In this document: piece after piece, positions 30,053 to 32,896 of the stretch
Numbering within the stretch: the stretch's first letter is position 1
How the letters are laid out: each line of letters opens with the position of its first letter
Assembly (NCBI GenBank): GCA_025453995.1
Contig: JALOPH010000007.1
Coordinates: forward strand, 1 to 32,896
Length of the DNA stretch: 32,896 bases
Direction of reading: 5' to 3'
Source: Desulfobacterales bacterium
GTDB taxonomy: Bacteria; Desulfobacterota; Desulfobacteria; Desulfobacterales; Desulfosalsimonadaceae
Translations under genes and position numbers: made by a program
Notes under the pieces: model-generated
Database searches by the model: none
What the model saw: only the letters and a program-made list of their open reading frames with translations
Told to the model about the DNA's origin: nothing

Positions 30053-31972
30053 CTATTTTCCCACGAGGCAGATCGACACCTTCTCAAACTCGCCGGCCTT
30101 GGACATGGTGTATTTTTCCCGGAAAAGCTTATCGCTTTCATAAAGCGTATTTGTCTTGTTCCGGTTTAAAAATTCTTTAAACTGCCCTGGACCGCCGTTA
30201 TACATGGCATAAACCGCACGGCCCAGGGTATCATGGTCTAAGGGATTGGCCGGGTCCATTTTTTTTAAGGCATAGTCCTTGAGATAATGGTCCAGGATTT
30301 CAGCGCCGGCCCGGGCATTGTATTCGATATTCCACCGGAGGCTGTTGGTTTTATAAAGGCCGCGCCAGACCCGCTCGTTGATCTGCATCACCCCCACAGA
30401 AGACTGGTTGTAGGAAAACAGAGGCTTGATGCTTCCATCTGATTGGATGAACTGCCGCCAGCAGCTTTCCTGCCAGGCCGTGGCCATGATCATCAAGCGA
30501 TAGAGCGGAAGATAGGATGGATCGAGCTTGCTTTTGGCAAGCGCATTATCGGCCGTTTTTTCCAGAACCTGCCGGACTCTGTCCAGATAAGGGGCAATAT
30601 CGCCTTTTGGAACGATCCATTGTCTTAAGGCCTCAATGTCCGGAGGAGCGGCTTCAGCCGCATATGCCGGCGTAATCAAAAACCGCCCAATGAATCGGGA
30701 GAGAAGTTCCGCAGGCGCATCAGTGTTTTCGTCATCCTGAAAAGGAAGTTCAGGATCCGGATAGGACGGCCCGGTTTCATCAAATGGCGGACCAAACCCC
30801 AGCAATACCCTTAGATTTGAATTCACCGCCAGCGAATATGTTAAAGAAAATTCCTGGTCTGCCAGAAGCCGCCCCAGGCGGAGGAGCCCATCACGGCTGA
30901 TTTCAAAATTAAAGGAAGGGCCTAATTGGTCCAGGGCCAGGAGCGCATCAGATGCAGTGAAAAAAGCCAGGTATTTAATTAAGTCGCCTTGACCTGCTTT
31001 TTTCACAAGATGCGTTCTTAATATCCTGGCAATATTCTGCCATGTGTAGACAAACTGCGCCCGAACCAGGTCTTTACCGGGGTTTTTTTCAGCCATAGCC
31101 CGGACAAATCCATACCGGGCATCCAGAAGTGCTTCAAAAAGGGCTTGCCTTTCTGTTTCAGACAATTGCGCTTCAAGGAGCGTTTCGAGCTCAAATACCA
31201 AAAATGCGTCCCAAGTTTCCCAAAGCGATTCAATATGATCAATCTCGTCTTCAGTGAGTTCCATAGCGGGTTGTGCAAGCGATGGCGGAGTTTTATCCAC
31301 ATTCATGGTGAGCATGAGCCGAATGGCATCCTTTTCCACATTCAATCCGCTGATTTTCAAGGATTTCATCCATTCTTCCGCCTGGCCCCGGTTTTCTTTT
31401 GAGAAGAAATACGGCAGCAGGGTCCTTATCTCGTCGACTGGAAAGGACAGATCAATGGTCACCTTGCTGAAATAAGGGTGAACATAAGTTTTGATCAGGT
31501 CCCACACCTTGGTGGCGATGACTATGGGCTGGCGGTTGGGTTTATAAACATGGGAATCCACAGTCTCCAGTTTGAGTCTGGAAGTGGCTTCATCTAATAT
31601 AACTAGCTGGGATACTTCAATATACCCTTCCCAGTTAATCAGCCGAAAGCATTTGCCCAGAATCGGGATTCCGCCCTTGACCTGGATGTTGCTGCCAATG
31701 GTGATAAGCGCGCCTTCCGGGCGAACTTCCGGGTTCCACATTTCAATATGGGCGCATTTCCCGCCGGTTTTTTCATCAACCACGATGGCCCGCTCCTCAG
31801 GCTGAGTATAGAGCTGGTCAACAAACACAGCGCGGATAAACGGGTAATCCAATGTCAGGGGGATGTTCACAGGCGTTTTTGCCGCCAGCAGAACAGACGG
31901 GAAACAGCAGGACGCAATTGCCGCTGCCATCCACAACATAGTTTTTCTGGCTGTAATTTTCATGAGCGTCAT
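30053..31972 (-). CDS. Lytic transglycosylase (SLT domain) with long N-terminal region
   Basis: The 639-residue product begins with a signal sequence (MLWMAAAIASCCFPSVLLA). IASC (19-22) fits a lipobox, so a lipoprotein is possible; cleavage after LLA is the alternative. Residues 32-480 do not match a family I can name. The SLT domain at about 490-600 has AWQESCWRQF (catalytic Glu502), SSVGVMQINERVW and AMYNGGPGQF. It would cut peptidoglycan between N-acetylmuramic acid and N-acetylglucosamine in the periplasm. Residues 425-442 (SRFIGRFLITPAYAAEAA) look like a second signal-peptide-like cleavage region inside the chain. The start could be the Met four codons later. Confidence 0.85.
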   Translation of the reverse strand: MTLMKITARKTMLWMAAAIASCCFPSVLLAAKTPVNIPLTLDYPFIRAVFVDQLYTQPEERAIVVDEKTGGKCAHIEMWNPEVRPEGALITIGSNIQVKGGIPILGKCFRLINWEGYIEVSQLVILDEATSRLKLETVDSHVYKPNRQPIVIATKVWDLIKTYVHPYFSKVTIDLSFPVDEIRTLLPYFFSKENRGQAEEWMKSLKISGLNVEKDAIRLMLTMNVDKTPPSLAQPAMELTEDEIDHIESLWETWDAFLVFELETLLEAQLSETERQALFEALLDARYGFVRAMAEKNPGKDLVRAQFVYTWQNIARILRTHLVKKAGQGDLIKYLAFFTASDALLALDQLGPSFNFEISRDGLLRLGRLLADQEFSLTYSLAVNSNLRVLLGFGPPFDETGPSYPDPELPFQDDENTDAPAELLSRFIGRFLITPAYAAEAAPPDIEALRQWIVPKGDIAPYLDRVRQVLEKTADNALAKSKLDPSYLPLYRLMIMATAWQESCWRQFIQSDGSIKPLFSYNQSSVGVMQINERVWRGLYKTNSLRWNIEYNARAGAEILDHYLKDYALKKMDPANPLDHDTLGRAVYAMYNGGPGQFKEFLNRNKTNTLYESDKLFREKYTMSKAGEFEKVSICLVGK

Positions 31973-31978
31973 AAACTA

Positions 31979-32006
31979 AAAAGGCTGCCGAAGCCGGCCG
32001 CCTTTT
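31979..32006 (-). terminator. Hairpin terminator of serC
   Basis: AAAAGGCTGCCG (31979-31990) and CGGCCGCCTTTT (31995-32006) pair with one mismatch and a four-base loop, and a T-run follows on the minus strand. It lies between serC and the transglycosylase, so these are probably separate transcripts. Confidence 0.7.
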
Positions 32007-32067
32007 CAGTTTTCCTTATTTTGATGAATATTTTTATGGGGATGATTACGTCGATTTCATTCGAAAA

Positions 32068-32896
32068 TCAGCCGTTTTTCTGTGCAAATGCCTTCATGAA
32101 ATCGATGAGGGCTTTAATCCCTTCAACCGGCATGGCGTTGTAAATGGACGCGCGGCAACCGCCCACGGACCGGTGTCCTTTAAGTCCGCCCAGCCCGCTT
32201 TTTGTCGCTTCATCCACAAATTTTTTCTCCAAATCTTCAGATCCCAGCCTGAATGTCACGTTCATCAACGAGCGGCTGTCTGAGTCTGCAGTCCCCTTGT
32301 AAAATCCAGAAGCGTCGATATAGTCATACAGCAATTTGGCCTTTTCATTGTTGCGTTTTTCCATGGCATCCAGCCCACCGACGCTTTCTTCCAGCCATTT
32401 CAAAACCAGTTGAATCGTGTATATGCCAAAGCACGGCGGGGTATTATACAAGGAATTTTCCTTTACAAAAGTTCTATAGTCGAGCATCGACGGCAGACCA
32501 TCCGGTATCAGCTTGAGCATGTCATCTCTGACGATCACCATGCAGACGCCGGCCGGGCCGATATTTTTCTGGGCGCCGGCATAAATCATCCCGAATTTCT
32601 GGGCATCAAATCCCCTGGACATGAAATCAGAAGACATGTCCGAGATGATCGGAACGCTGCCGGTGTCCGGAAATCGCCGCCACTGGGTGCCCTTGATGGT
32701 GTTGTTGGACGTGATGTGCGCGTAAACCGCATCCTTGTTGAACGCGATGTTCTTCGGAATGTAAGCGAAATTCCGGTCTTCAGATGAAGCCACCACATGG
32801 TGGGCTTTTTTCTGGATCTTGGCTTCCTTGATGGCTTTGGTGGACCACGTGCCGGTATTTACAAAATCCGCCGACCGGCCGTCTGTCAGAAAGTTC
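32068..32896 (-). CDS. serC: Phosphoserine aminotransferase, N-terminus missing at window edge
   Basis: The frame runs off the right edge: from the edge it reads NFLTDGRSADFVNTGTWSTK, typical of SerC, so the true start lies beyond 32896. Within it, GAQKNIGPAGVCMVIVRD carries the PLP-binding Lys, and SMLDYRTFVKENSLYNTPPCFGIY and HRSVGGCRASIYNAMP are family segments. It transfers the amino group of glutamate to 3-phosphohydroxypyruvate for serine synthesis. About 275 of roughly 360 residues are present. A hairpin ends the transcript. Confidence 0.93.
   Translation of the reverse strand, partial: NFLTDGRSADFVNTGTWSTKAIKEAKIQKKAHHVVASSEDRNFAYIPKNIAFNKDAVYAHITSNNTIKGTQWRRFPDTGSVPIISDMSSDFMSRGFDAQKFGMIYAGAQKNIGPAGVCMVIVRDDMLKLIPDGLPSMLDYRTFVKENSLYNTPPCFGIYTIQLVLKWLEESVGGLDAMEKRNNEKAKLLYDYIDASGFYKGTADSDSRSLMNVTFRLGSEDLEKKFVDEATKSGLGGLKGHRSVGGCRASIYNAMPVEGIKALIDFMKAFAQKNG

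Overview
The window looks like chromosomal DNA of a strictly anaerobic, sulfate-reducing-type Desulfobacterota (Desulfobacterales-like). This is inferred from gene content, not from a search. The indicators are an acyl-CoA dehydrogenase close to the Desulfococcus-type glutaryl-CoA dehydrogenase group, a BadH-like dehydrogenase, a three-part ferredoxin-rich glutamate synthase, a DUF362/ferredoxin protein, TauE/SafE with CheY-like regulators, and several families of short palindromic repeats in the gaps. No rRNA, tRNA, CRISPR array, transposase or phage gene was seen.

Layout. 1-450: a frameshifted GIY-YIG nuclease gene between two copies of a short repeat. 575-2602: an SDR and an acyl-CoA dehydrogenase, probably for alicyclic or aromatic acid breakdown. 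2618-3760 (minus): an AAA/DUF4143 ATPase. 3928-5088: a DUF362 iron-sulfur protein. 5339-8607 (minus): a large PEP-synthase-like protein followed by a small secreted protein. 8608-8880: a repeat-rich gap. 8921-11759 (minus): an apparent operon of two single-domain response regulators, a TauE/SafE permease and a two-helix membrane protein. 12115-17297: glutamate synthase divided as amidotransferase / FMN-Fe-S synthase / GXGXG fused to an NAD(P)H-type subunit plus ferredoxin domain. 17417-24797: HAD phosphatase, beta-carbonic anhydrase, carA, carB, purF. 24899-26458: a stand-alone cyclic-nucleotide-binding domain protein and a radical SAM protein. 26712-27494: a 3-hydroxybutyrate-dehydrogenase-like SDR. 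27926-29965: a secreted neutral ceramidase. 30053-31972 (minus): a lytic transglycosylase. 32068-32896 (minus): serC, cut by the window edge.

How the genes fit together. The glt, carbonic anhydrase, carAB, purF and serC genes form a nitrogen/one-carbon biosynthesis neighbourhood: glutamate synthase feeds amino nitrogen, carbonic anhydrase could supply bicarbonate to carbamoyl phosphate synthase, and two glutamine amidotransferases (CarA, PurF) follow. The SDR/acyl-CoA dehydrogenase pair and the hydroxybutyrate dehydrogenase point to growth on organic acids.

No complete new defence or mobile system was found. The points most worth a second look are a possible association of GIY-YIG with a repeat, a group of hairpins that start at stop codons, repeat DNA forming the end of carB, the PEP-synthase-like protein with an unrecognised C-terminal domain, the regulator/TauE/membrane-protein operon, and a ceramidase in an apparent anaerobe.
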